From positions 1-64,000 of the forward strand of contig JAHBVV010000028.1 of the NCBI GenBank assembly GCA_019637335.1: 64,000 nucleotides of DNA. Reading direction: 5' to 3'. This document shows, in pieces, positions 56,560 through 64,000 of the stretch (position 1 is its first letter; each line of letters opens with the position of its first letter). This DNA comes from Candidatus Hydrogenedentota bacterium. Lineage in GTDB: Bacteria > Hydrogenedentota > Hydrogenedentia > Hydrogenedentales > JAEUWI01. The notes below the pieces were generated by a model, which was not told where the DNA came from, made no database searches, and saw only the letters and a program-made list of their open reading frames with translations. The position numbers were made by a program, and so were the translations under genes.

Positions 56560-59226
56560 ATGAACACGACGAGCAGAATACACCAGACCGTGATGGCCTT
56601 TGTTTTGGCGACGCTGCTCCCGCTGGGCGCTGGCGCGGAAGCGATTCTGCATGGCCGCGTGAGTTTTGACGCGGGCGGCACGCTGGTCAAGGGCGCGGAA
56701 GAGAGCGACTGGACGAGCGCGAGCGTGAACACGCTGATCCTTCCGAAGGATACCCTTTGGGCCGATCAGGGCGGCACGGCGGAGATCGAGTTTTCCGGCG
56801 GGACGTTCCTGCGGCTTGCGGATGGCAGCAAGGCGGAGGTTGTATCGCTGCCGCCCAGCGGCGTGATCCGCGGGTGGGTGGGGTCGTTCTACGTCCACCG
56901 CCTGAAGCGCAGCCAGGGCGAGTTTGTCTTTGAGACGCCCGCGGCGAGCATCCAGGTGGAGAAGGATTCGATGGTCCGCATCGATATTCTGGGCGAAGGT
57001 ATGACGACGGTATCGACGCGGTGGGGCCAGGCGACGATTCGCACGGACGCGGGCGGGGCGGTGCAGGCGTACCAGGGCAAGCGCGTCTATGTGGAGGCGG
57101 GGCTCCTGCCTTCCGAGCCGGTTCCTTTTGATCGTTCCGCGGAGGACGCATTTGATCGCTGGAACCGCGAGCGGACGGAGTATCTCGTGGAAGGCCCGGA
57201 ACAGACCAGGCCGGTGGAAGTTACCCCGACCACGCTGGGTGTCCGCGATCTTGATCGCTACGGCGAGTGGGTGTACATCGACAACCGCCCGTTCTGGCGC
57301 CCGACGGTCATCGTGGACTACACGCCCTACCGTTACGGCTATTGGAATCACGTCGGCCGCATCGGAAACGTCTGGGTAGGCAGCTATCCCTTCAGCTACG
57401 TGACGTCGCACTACGGCTACTGGGACTATGTCCCGCGCTACGGCTGGGTGTGGAGCTATGATCGCGTGTGGAGCCCGGCGTGGGCGGCGACGGTGCGCTA
57501 TGGCGACTATTTCGTCTGGGCGCCGGTTAACCGCTACTACCGGCCCGTGTACCCGACGACGTCGGCCTACTTCACGATCGGCGGCGTATCCTTCGGTTAC
57601 TTCGGGACCTCCTGCGTCCGGGTGAGCGAGGTCTACCTCGGCCCGAGCTACGTGCACTTCGCCAGCTACGATCCGTTCCGGCGCTACTACAGCAGCGGGA
57701 ACGTGACGGTTAACATCTGGAATATCAACTATGGCAGCCGCCGCCCCCACGTGCGCGTGCCCTACAACAACTCGGTGACCACCGTGCGCGACTACACGCC
57801 GCGGCGTAGCATCCGCGGCGCGGGCACGCTCTACGCGTCCGGCACGACGGCTTCGCAGCGCGTCCAGCGCCTGGAATCCGAAGTTGGCCGCGGCTCCTTC
57901 ACGCGCACTGCGCGTACGGGCGGCCAGAACGCCCGCACCGATATCGCGCGCATCGACGCCGGAAGCCGCACGCGCAATGTGCGGCTGACGCAGGAAGCGC
58001 CCGATTACACGCGCGCCAGCCGGAGCAATCCGGTGACGGCCGGGACGAGCCGCGTTCGCGCCACGTCCGATGAGGCGGTGGCGGCCCGCGATCGCCAGGG
58101 CGGCACGCGCAGTGGCGCGCCGGTCACGCGCGCGGCGGACACGATCCGCGGCGCCGGCGGCGACAACACGACAGATGGGCGCACCTCGGTGCGCGGCGCG
58201 ACGCCGACCGAGCGCACGCGCGGCGATGCGACTTCCGCTTCCCGGACCGGCGCCACCCGGCGCACGGACATCGACCCGGGCTTTGATGACAACCCGCTGC
58301 GCGGCCAGTCCCGCCCGGTAGCGCGCACGCGGACGGCGGTTCCCACCGAGGATTCCGCAGGGACCGCCACGCGCAGCGCGGAGACCGCCCGCACGCGGAC
58401 GCCTGGCCGAACGGATTCGGCTCCCACGGCGACGCGGAGCGCGGCGCCTTCGACGCGCACGGAAGCGCCCCGGGTGAACGTGGCGCCGGATCGGGTAGCG
58501 CCTTCCGCGGGCCGAACGGCGGTCCCGGAGGCTTCGGCCCCGAGCCGCAGCGCGCGCCCGACGGTGACGGAGCGCCCGTCGTCCAGCACAGCGCGTACGG
58601 CAGTCCCGGAGGCTTCGGCCCCGAGCCGCAGCGCGCGCCCGACGGTGACGGAGCGCCCGTCGACCACAGCGCGTACGGCTGCCCCGGAGGCTTCGGCCCC
58701 GAGCCGCAGCGCGCGCCCGACGGTGACGGAGCGCCCGCCAACCGCCACCCGCACGGCTCCGTCCAGCCAGGCTCCCACAACGGGCCTGCGGGCTCCGGAA
58801 CCCTCGCGCGGACAGACGCTCCACTCCGGCCCGCTTACGCGCAGCCGCAGCGGCGAGGTATCACAGCCTCGGATCATTGAGCGCAGCGCGCCGCCGACTT
58901 CCAGGAGCTATACGGCGCCGAGCCAGAACTCGGACAGCAGCCGGAGCTACACGGCGCCGAGCCAGAACTCGAACAGCGGTCGGAGCTATACGGCGCCGAG
59001 CCGGAGCTCGGACAGCGGCCGGAGCTACACGGCGCCGAGCCGGAGCTCGGACAGCGGCCGGAGCTACACGGCGCCGAGCCAGAACTCGAACAGCAGCCGG
59101 AGCTACACGGCTCCCAGCCGCGGATCATCCAGCAGCAGCGGGGCCTCCATTTCGCGCCCCTCCAGCAGCCGCAGCGACGCGGGCGGCCGGTCCATAAGTT
59201 CCGGCCGCACGGCGGGTGGACGTTAG
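56560..59226 (+). CDS. Secreted FecR-domain / DUF6600-type protein with repeat-rich C-terminus
   Basis: An 888-residue exported protein. The signal peptide (RIHQTVMAFVLATLLPLGAG) is followed by a FecR-like domain (about 60-190: AEIEFSGGTFLRLADGSKAE, GEFVFETPAASIQVEKDSMV, TTVSTRWGQATIRTDAGG). Residues 220-420 are very aromatic (YGEWVYIDNRPFWRP, HYGYWDYVPRYGWVWSYDRV) as in DUF6600 proteins. The last 400 residues are Arg/Thr/Ser/Ala-rich and unstructured, with three 22-27-residue repeats (VPEASAPSRSARPTVTERP) and six 13-residue SYTAPSxxSDSGR repeats. GAAAGGA precedes the ATG. It probably acts at the cell surface, perhaps sensing or structuring envelope. The lipoprotein gene follows by 61 bases. 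Confidence 0.85.
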   Translation: MNTTSRIHQTVMAFVLATLLPLGAGAEAILHGRVSFDAGGTLVKGAEESDWTSASVNTLILPKDTLWADQGGTAEIEFSGGTFLRLADGSKAEVVSLPPSGVIRGWVGSFYVHRLKRSQGEFVFETPAASIQVEKDSMVRIDILGEGMTTVSTRWGQATIRTDAGGAVQAYQGKRVYVEAGLLPSEPVPFDRSAEDAFDRWNRERTEYLVEGPEQTRPVEVTPTTLGVRDLDRYGEWVYIDNRPFWRPTVIVDYTPYRYGYWNHVGRIGNVWVGSYPFSYVTSHYGYWDYVPRYGWVWSYDRVWSPAWAATVRYGDYFVWAPVNRYYRPVYPTTSAYFTIGGVSFGYFGTSCVRVSEVYLGPSYVHFASYDPFRRYYSSGNVTVNIWNINYGSRRPHVRVPYNNSVTTVRDYTPRRSIRGAGTLYASGTTASQRVQRLESEVGRGSFTRTARTGGQNARTDIARIDAGSRTRNVRLTQEAPDYTRASRSNPVTAGTSRVRATSDEAVAARDRQGGTRSGAPVTRAADTIRGAGGDNTTDGRTSVRGATPTERTRGDATSASRTGATRRTDIDPGFDDNPLRGQSRPVARTRTAVPTEDSAGTATRSAETARTRTPGRTDSAPTATRSAAPSTRTEAPRVNVAPDRVAPSAGRTAVPEASAPSRSARPTVTERPSSSTARTAVPEASAPSRSARPTVTERPSTTARTAAPEASAPSRSARPTVTERPPTATRTAPSSQAPTTGLRAPEPSRGQTLHSGPLTRSRSGEVSQPRIIERSAPPTSRSYTAPSQNSDSSRSYTAPSQNSNSGRSYTAPSRSSDSGRSYTAPSRSSDSGRSYTAPSQNSNSSRSYTAPSRGSSSSSGASISRPSSSRSDAGGRSISSGRTAGGR

Positions 59227-59287
59227 GGCCTGGATGCCCAGAAGATTCGAACGGATTCGGATAGAACCCCCGAAAGGAGTTAAGGTC

Positions 59288-60214
59288 ATGAGCAGCAAGA
59301 CGACCATTAAACGCGCCGGATACCTCGCGGCCACGGGCCTTCTCCCCGCCCTCCTCCTGGCGGGCTGCCCCGCGGGCGGCGGGCCAATAATCGACGACCC
59401 CAAGCTGGAGTATAACGCGGGATTCGTTGTGGGCTTCGCCGAGGACGGCGAGTACTGGCAGGGCTTCGACGACAGTTACGATACGCGGGACGGCGGTGAA
59501 ATCTACTACACCGGCGACTTGATCCCGCAGCTGGACGAAGTCACCTTTGAGGCCGGGTACTACGACGGCGTGTGGTACGCCTATAACGACGGCTACTTTG
59601 TGGCCTATGACTACGCCTTCACCATCGGCTTCAGCGAGGGCTACGACGTCGCGTTCGGGCCCAATTGGAGGGCATTTCTCCTGGCGGACGCGCACGTTGA
59701 GTGGCTTGACGGCGGCTTCAGCGACGGCTACAACGACGGCTTCTCCGAGGGCCGTATTCTCGGCGCCAGCGACTGGCTGGACGGCCTGCCCTTCGACTGG
59801 CTCGACGCCCTGCTCTGGTACCAGGGGACGGATGAGTTCGGCAACCTGAACGACATCTATTTCGAAGATCTGGACCTCGGCACCGGTGTCTACGGGCCCG
59901 TGTACCTCTACGAATACGGTACGAACCCCTTCGACCTGATCAAGGGCCTGAAGACGGCCCGCCAGGCGCGTCCGGGCCGTACGGACCTGCCCGCGATCCG
60001 CGCGAAAGCCGGCGCCAAGCAGGAGGGCGGCCTGCCCGAATTGAGCTACCGCCCGCTGACGCAGGACGTCCAGAGCAACCTCAAAGTCCGCCCGGACATC
60101 TCGCCGCGCAGCGACAAGGCGCTAACGCTGGAGTCGTCCTGGCTCGATCGCGTGAACGCCTACAACGCGGCCTATGCCAAGAAATCGTATCGTGAGCGGA
60201 CGCCCGTGAAGTAA
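59288..60214 (+). CDS. Lipoprotein with Gly-Tyr/Phe repeats
   Basis: A 308-residue lipoprotein (lipobox LLAGC at about residues 23-27 in LLPALLLAGCPAGG). The mature N-terminal 160 residues carry many G-[YF]-x2-3-G-[YF] turns: EAGYYDGVWYAYNDGYFVAY, GFSEGYDVAFG, DGGFSDGYNDGFSEGRILGA. The rest is low in motifs and basic at the C-terminus. Function unknown; the short aromatic-Gly periodicity suggests a rod or beta-sheet. AAAGGAG lies eight bases before the ATG. It lies 61 bases after the FecR/DUF6600 gene and has its own terminator. Confidence 0.8.
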   Translation: MSSKTTIKRAGYLAATGLLPALLLAGCPAGGGPIIDDPKLEYNAGFVVGFAEDGEYWQGFDDSYDTRDGGEIYYTGDLIPQLDEVTFEAGYYDGVWYAYNDGYFVAYDYAFTIGFSEGYDVAFGPNWRAFLLADAHVEWLDGGFSDGYNDGFSEGRILGASDWLDGLPFDWLDALLWYQGTDEFGNLNDIYFEDLDLGTGVYGPVYLYEYGTNPFDLIKGLKTARQARPGRTDLPAIRAKAGAKQEGGLPELSYRPLTQDVQSNLKVRPDISPRSDKALTLESSWLDRVNAYNAAYAKKSYRERTPVK

Positions 60215-60251
60215 TCAAGCTTCCTTCCCGTGCCCTGCACGGAATCCGCTG

Positions 60252-60287
60252 AGCCCCGCGGCAACCCACATTGCCGCGGGGCTTTTT
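60252..60287 (+). terminator. Rho-independent terminator after the Gly-Tyr lipoprotein
   Basis: AGCCCCGCGGCAA, CCCACA loop, TTGCCGCGGGGCT, then TTTTT. A 13-bp perfect stem with T-run, 38 bases beyond the stop codon. Confidence 0.95.
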
Positions 60288-60373
60288 CGTCGCGTAGAAT
60301 GGCGATGAAGCGCGGCGCGGCCTCATTCAGGCGGGTTATAACGCCGCGAAGCCCCGGAGATCCCCATCAGTCC

Positions 60374-60952
60374 ATGGTCAAGACCGCATCCACCATGCTG
60401 CCGCTCGGCACGAAGGCCCCCGAGTTCACCCTGCCCGACGCCACCGGCCGCGTCATGCACTCTTCCGATTTCAACGAGGAGCGCGGGCTTCTCGTGATGT
60501 TCATTTGCAATCACTGCCCCTACGTGAAGCTGCTGCGCGGGGCGATCGCCGAATTGGGCCGGGAATACCAGCAGAAATGCGTCAGCGTGGTGGCGATTAT
60601 GCCCAACGACGCCGAAAACTACCCCGATGATCGCCCGGAGAAGATGGTCGACGAGATCATGGCGTGGGGCTACACGTTTCCCTACCTCTACGACGAGACG
60701 CAGGCTGTCGCCCAGGCCTACCGCGCGGCCTGCACGCCCGATTTCTTTCTCTTCGACGCGGACCGGCGGCTTTACTACCGCGGCCAGTTCGACGACGCCC
60801 GCCCGGGGAATGGTGTTGAAGTGACGGGCCGGGACCTGCGCCATGCCCTGGAGCGGCTGCTCGCGGGCGAGCCCGCGCCGGAGGACCAGAAGCCCAGCCT
60901 CGGCTGCAACATCAAGTGGAAGCCCGGAAACGCGCCGGATTACTTCGGGTAG
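60374..60952 (+). CDS. Thioredoxin-family redoxin (AhpC/TSA-like)
   Basis: A 192-residue cytosolic thioredoxin-fold protein. APEFTLPDATGRVMHSSDFN starts the AhpC-TSA-like fold; LLVMFICNHCPYVKLL holds the C-x-x-C pair (CNHC). VVAIMPNDAENYPDDRPEKM, TFPYLYDETQAVAQAYRAAC, TPDFFLFDADRRLYYRGQFD and SLGCNIKWKPGN are constant blocks of this uncharacterised family. It may reduce disulfides or peroxides. The start is the ATG at 60374; no good SD is seen (GGAGAT, 12 bases away). Its end lies 17 bases before the convergent PQQ-like gene. Confidence 0.9.
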   Translation: MVKTASTMLPLGTKAPEFTLPDATGRVMHSSDFNEERGLLVMFICNHCPYVKLLRGAIAELGREYQQKCVSVVAIMPNDAENYPDDRPEKMVDEIMAWGYTFPYLYDETQAVAQAYRAACTPDFFLFDADRRLYYRGQFDDARPGNGVEVTGRDLRHALERLLAGEPAPEDQKPSLGCNIKWKPGNAPDYFG

Positions 60953-60969
60953 TTGGCCGTCATGCGCGC

Positions 60970-62289
60970 TTACTCCGCCGGCTTGCGAATGGCGAAGAGT
61001 GTGTTGCCGGTGCGGGCGAGGAAGGTGCGATTGACGGCCGCCGCCGCGTATACCGTCACCTTCGGCGTGTAATCGGGCGAGCGGGGGTCCTCCTCGGCCG
61101 GTTCGGCGTTGGCCCCGTCGCCCTCGGGGGCGGGCCAGAGCCGGTTGCGGGCGAGCACCTCGAAGGCGTCTCCCGCGGCGATCACCGTCACGTCGCCATA
61201 CTTTCCGAACAGGTAGATGCGGTCGCCCGCCGCGATGGGGGTCGCCCAGCAGGGGTGCGCGCGCTCCGTATAATGCACCGCGCCGGTCTCCAGATCGCGG
61301 CACTGCACGTCGCCCCGCGCCGTCACGAAATAAACATTGCCCTGATGGATCAGCGGGCTGGCGTAGTCCGCCTGCGCCCCGTCGCCCTCCCATACAATTT
61401 CAATCGGCGCGCCGGGCGCTTCCGGCAGGCGCACCGCGCAGTTGGAGCGCTCGGGCGTCCGTTCGGCTTGCGACGGGCGGCGGCTGTTCGCGCCGACCAC
61501 CACCATCTCGCCCGAAACGGCGGGGGAGGGGATGGAAATGCCCGACAGGGCGTCCAGCGTCTGGATCAGCGCGCCGCTTTGCGCGTCGTACTGCGACAGG
61601 GACGTGTCGCTGCTGATCAGGATGGTCTCGCGCCCGCCCATTTCCGCGACAACCGGGCTGGTCCACGCGGTGCTCCCATTCCGCGCGGCCTGCCAGCGCT
61701 CGGCGCCGTCCGCCTTGTCGAACGCGATGAGCAAGGAGGGGGCCGCCTGCTCGATAAGCACATACACGGCGTCGGCCGTGTGCGCCAGCGAACTGCCCAG
61801 ACCGTGGCGCATGTGCGTGACGCCATAGTCCGCGACGAGGTTGCGGCGCCACAGGATCTCGCCCGTGTGGGACAGCGCAATCAGGTCGCCCGACTCGAAG
61901 AAGGCATACACGCCGCGCGCGTCCACCACTGGTGAGGGCGCGCCCTTGCTCACGGCGTTCGACATCTCGATACGCTGGGCGGCGTCGAATGTCTGCTGCC
62001 AGACGGCTTCACCGGTTGCGAGGTTGAACGCCGTAATGATGCAGGTTTCCTTCTCGGCGCCCTCCACGGAGGTGACGAACGCGCGATCGTTCCAGATTAC
62101 GGGCGAGGACTGCCCGTAGCCCCGGATGGCGGCCGTCCAGGCGATGTTTTCCTCGGGCGACCAGTGCAGCGGCAGGTCCCGCGCCGGGGTGTGGCTCGCG
62201 CCGTCCCCGCGAAAGGCGGGCCAGGTGTCTTCCGTGCCGGGCAGCAGCGCGGCGAGCACACAAGAAACGGCAATAAGGGAGGCGTTCAT
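60970..62289 (-). CDS. Exported PQQ-like beta-propeller protein
   Basis: A 439-residue protein with a signal (MNASLIAVSCVLAALLPGTE). Repeated propeller blades: TAFNLATGEAVWQQTF, IALSHTGEILWRRNLVADYG, IAFDKADGAERWQAARNG, QYDAQSGALIQTLDAL, QCRDLETGAVHYTER; the AxxxxTGxxxW pattern is that of PQQ-binding/WD-like quinoprotein repeats. Without the catalytic Asp/Asn set it is probably a binding or BamB-like protein, not a dehydrogenase. The ATG at 62289 has AGAAGGAT eight bases upstream. It faces the redoxin gene tail-to-tail. Confidence 0.85.
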   Translation of the reverse strand: MNASLIAVSCVLAALLPGTEDTWPAFRGDGASHTPARDLPLHWSPEENIAWTAAIRGYGQSSPVIWNDRAFVTSVEGAEKETCIITAFNLATGEAVWQQTFDAAQRIEMSNAVSKGAPSPVVDARGVYAFFESGDLIALSHTGEILWRRNLVADYGVTHMRHGLGSSLAHTADAVYVLIEQAAPSLLIAFDKADGAERWQAARNGSTAWTSPVVAEMGGRETILISSDTSLSQYDAQSGALIQTLDALSGISIPSPAVSGEMVVVGANSRRPSQAERTPERSNCAVRLPEAPGAPIEIVWEGDGAQADYASPLIHQGNVYFVTARGDVQCRDLETGAVHYTERAHPCWATPIAAGDRIYLFGKYGDVTVIAAGDAFEVLARNRLWPAPEGDGANAEPAEEDPRSPDYTPKVTVYAAAAVNRTFLARTGNTLFAIRKPAE

Positions 62290-63080
62290 GCGGTGGGCAT
62301 CCTTCTGGTTGTACGGGTACGGTGAAAGCGCATTGGGGAGCCGGTCGTTCTTCGATTGGGCGGTGTTTAGCATATAGGTCTTAATGTTTATTATACTGAG
62401 CGAATGGGAGGTATGCAAATTGGCGCCCGACCGCCCGAGTGGCGCAAAGGGGGTTGGGGCATCTTGCCCAACCTCCTTTGGCGCTGCTCGATTGGGGTGG
62501 TGTTGGCGGGGGACGGTTGGTGGCGCTCCGGGCACACGAAGGCGCTGGGGCGCCATCGCGTGGCACGTGTCGGGATTGCGCCTTTTTTTGGGCCAATGTC
62601 GCGTGTGCGGTGGCGTAGGGCTTCTGTTGGGTCAGGCAAGATGCCCAATCCGCCTGCGGCGGACTTTCAGCCAACGCCGGCTTCCGCTGCTTTACTGGGG
62701 TGGTCCAGGTTTCGCTGGCGGGAATGCCCAAATCTGGTTTGGGCCGCTCGATTGGGGTGGTGTTGGCGGGGGACGGTTGGTGGTGCTCCGGGCACACGAA
62801 GGCGCCGGGGCGCCATCGCGTGGCACGTGTCGGGATTGCGCCTTTTTTTCGGCCAATGTCGCGGGTGCGGTGGCGTAGGGCATCTGCTGTGTCGGGCAAG
62901 ATGCCCAACCTCCTTCGGGTGCGCCATGCTTCGGAGGGCAGGCGAATGTTCCAGTCCCCGCGCCAGGCGATCCTCCCAGGCGCGGTTCAGGTGATCCACC
63001 CCCTCCCCGTGGCGTAGACTGGCGCCGGAGGGGGCTTGTGCCGCCGCGGCCGCGCCGCGGGCGAGAAAGGGGAACATGCC
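62290..63080. other. Repeat-rich intergenic region
   Basis: 791 bases without a gene I trust. A ~175-base segment (62483-62658) starting GCTCGATTGGGGTGGTGTTG is repeated at 62745-62918, about 92 percent by eye, including a T-run (GCGCCTTTTTTT) and GGCACGTGTCGGGA. Right end units carry GGCAAGATGCCCAA, an imperfect inverted repeat. ORFs through it are repeat artefacts. The promoter of the next gene should lie near its right end. Confidence 0.7.
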
Positions 63081-64000
63081 ATGCTACACCCACGCCGCCA
63101 CTCCCAGAACAGGCGCCAATTCCTCAAGACCACCGCCGGCGCCGCCACCGCGGGTCTGATTTCCGCCGGCACCCGAGCCGAAACCGGAAACGAGCCCCTG
63201 CGCCTGGGCATCATCGGGTGCGGCCAGCGGGGCGTCTGGCTCGGCCACCTCTTCCAGGAGCACACTGCCACCCGGGTCGTCGCCCTCGCGGACTACTTCC
63301 AGGACCGGCTCGACGAGGGCGCGGAGCGTCTCGAAGTCCCGGCGGACCAGTGTTTCCATGGCCTGGAGGGGTATAGAAAACTGCTTGATTGCGAACTGGA
63401 CGCCGCCGCCATCATCAGCCCCCCGTGTTTTCATCCGGAGCAGACGGTGGCCGCGCTGGAGGCCGGCAAGCATGTCTACCTCGCCAAGCCCATCGCCGCC
63501 GACGTGGCCGGGTGCCGCGACATCGCGCGTGCGGCGGCGGCGGTGAAGGGGAAGCTGAGCATCCTCGTCGATTTTCAGACCCGCAACAATCCGTCCTACC
63601 GGCAGGCCGCGGCCCACGTGCGGGATGGCGCCATCGGCGTCCCCGTCTGCGGCCAGGCCTACTACCACACCAGCCGCCTGAACCCCAAAGGCGCGCCGGA
63701 GGGCGCTGCCGGACGCCTGCGTAACTGGGTCTTCGACAAAGCGCTTTCCGGCGACATCATTGTCGAACAGAACATCCACGTCATTGACGTCGCCAACTGG
63801 ATGATGGGCGCCCGCCCCGTGGCGGCCACCGGCGCCGGGGGACGGCGCGTGCGCACGGATATCGGCGATTGCTGGGACCATTTCATCGTCACGTACCGCT
63901 ACCCCGACGGTGGCTTGATCGATTTCAGCTCCAGCCAGTTCGCGACCGGTTACAACGACCTCTGCACCCGCATCTACGGCAGCGAGGGCACGCTCGACAC
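63081..64000 (+). CDS. Tat-exported Gfo/Idh/MocA oxidoreductase (cut by window end)
   Basis: An open reading frame runs from the ATG at 63081 past the window end, giving at least 306 residues. Twin-arginine signal SQNRRQFLKTTAGAATAG, then LRLGIIGCGQRGVWLGHLF (Rossmann glycines), RVVALADYFQDRLDEGAERL, AAAIISPPCFHPEQTVAALE, AGKHVYLAKPIAADVAGCRD with lysine 135 or so in the family AKP motif, then FQTRNNPSYRQAAAHVRDG and SGDIIVEQNIHVIDVANWMM. AAAGGGG lies 9 bases before the ATG. This is the third Gfo/Idh/MocA gene in the window, exported like the others. Substrate unknown; the C-terminus lies outside. Confidence 0.88.
   Translation, partial: MLHPRRHSQNRRQFLKTTAGAATAGLISAGTRAETGNEPLRLGIIGCGQRGVWLGHLFQEHTATRVVALADYFQDRLDEGAERLEVPADQCFHGLEGYRKLLDCELDAAAIISPPCFHPEQTVAALEAGKHVYLAKPIAADVAGCRDIARAAAAVKGKLSILVDFQTRNNPSYRQAAAHVRDGAIGVPVCGQAYYHTSRLNPKGAPEGAAGRLRNWVFDKALSGDIIVEQNIHVIDVANWMMGARPVAATGAGGRRVRTDIGDCWDHFIVTYRYPDGGLIDFSSSQFATGYNDLCTRIYGSEGTLD

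Noticed and set aside
56401-58824. An 807-codon minus-strand frame
   Set aside because: It is Arg/Ala-rich and antisense to the FecR/DUF6600 gene; no start signal and no domains.
1-64000. tRNA, rRNA or riboswitch genes
   Set aside because: Looked for CCA-ended cloverleaf patterns, conserved rRNA cores and SAM, cobalamin and TPP riboswitch cores by eye; none was convincing, though short RNAs could be missed without a covariance search.

Overview
The window (about 64 kb, clearly GC-rich, dense genes on both strands) looks like a chromosomal segment of a free-living, heterotrophic Gram-negative bacterium. KdsB implies lipopolysaccharide. There are several lipoproteins, and many exported enzymes with Sec or Tat signals: a sulfatase, Gfo/Idh/MocA oxidoreductases, ceramidase-like proteins, glycosidase-like and beta-propeller proteins. 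This profile recalls Candidatus Hydrogenedentota or the Planctomycetota/Lentisphaerota. That is an inference from gene content; there is no rRNA or other phylogenetic marker here to settle it.

Layout. 0-10 kb, mostly minus strand: VOC protein, large secreted TIM-barrel-like protein, GH28-like beta-helix protein, sulfatase, alpha/beta-hydrolase-like protein, HEAT protein, Tat-exported oxidoreductase. 10-22 kb: NicO-type Ni/Co transporter, two beta-propeller proteins, homocysteine S-methyltransferase, KdsB, a YdeP/FdhF-like molybdoenzyme coupled to a small partner gene, a lipoprotein and a glycosyltransferase. 22-27 kb: sulfate activation (cysD, cysN with an aberrant APS-kinase domain) and a second oxidoreductase. 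27-31 kb: SurE, a DedA-like protein, an orphan receiver domain and an IMPase with a histone-like tail. 30.7-35.2 kb: an ABC ATPase/permease/membrane-fusion operon. 36-38 kb: toxin-antitoxin debris and hicBA around an SGNH hydrolase. 38.5-41.2 kb: xseA-xseB-ispA. 41-52 kb: large GH20-like and GH-like secreted enzymes, a four-helix-bundle gene, two ceramidase-like genes and a fatty-acid-hydroxylase-like protein. 52-54.7 kb: an AbrB/MazF pair and a RAYT transposase with its repeat array. 54.8-64 kb: MFS transporter, FecR/DUF6600 protein, lipoprotein, redoxin, PQQ-propeller protein and a third, truncated Gfo/Idh/MocA gene.

The unusual part is between the genes. At least four dispersed repeat families (A-D), several 7-10 bp tandem arrays and composite repeats occupy the intergenic spaces, often directly against gene 3' ends. 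Families A and D also occur around the RAYT gene at 53.3 kb, which fits REP-type elements mobilised by that transposase. In two places, and more weakly in a third, a small accessory gene lies between two copies of the 3' end of a neighbouring housekeeping or enzyme gene: 70/70 identical bases at the methyltransferase, 65 of 69 at the GH20-like gene, and a diverged paralogous end at the SGNH gene. This 3'-end-duplicating arrangement is the best candidate for an undescribed insertion process.

Metabolic reading. Exported glycan-active enzymes, the sulfatase, sulfate activation and the oxidoreductases suggest scavenging and remodelling of sulfated or amino-sugar polymers. Individual substrates cannot be read from the sequence. 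Gene starts were chosen by Shine-Dalgarno position and signal-peptide placement.
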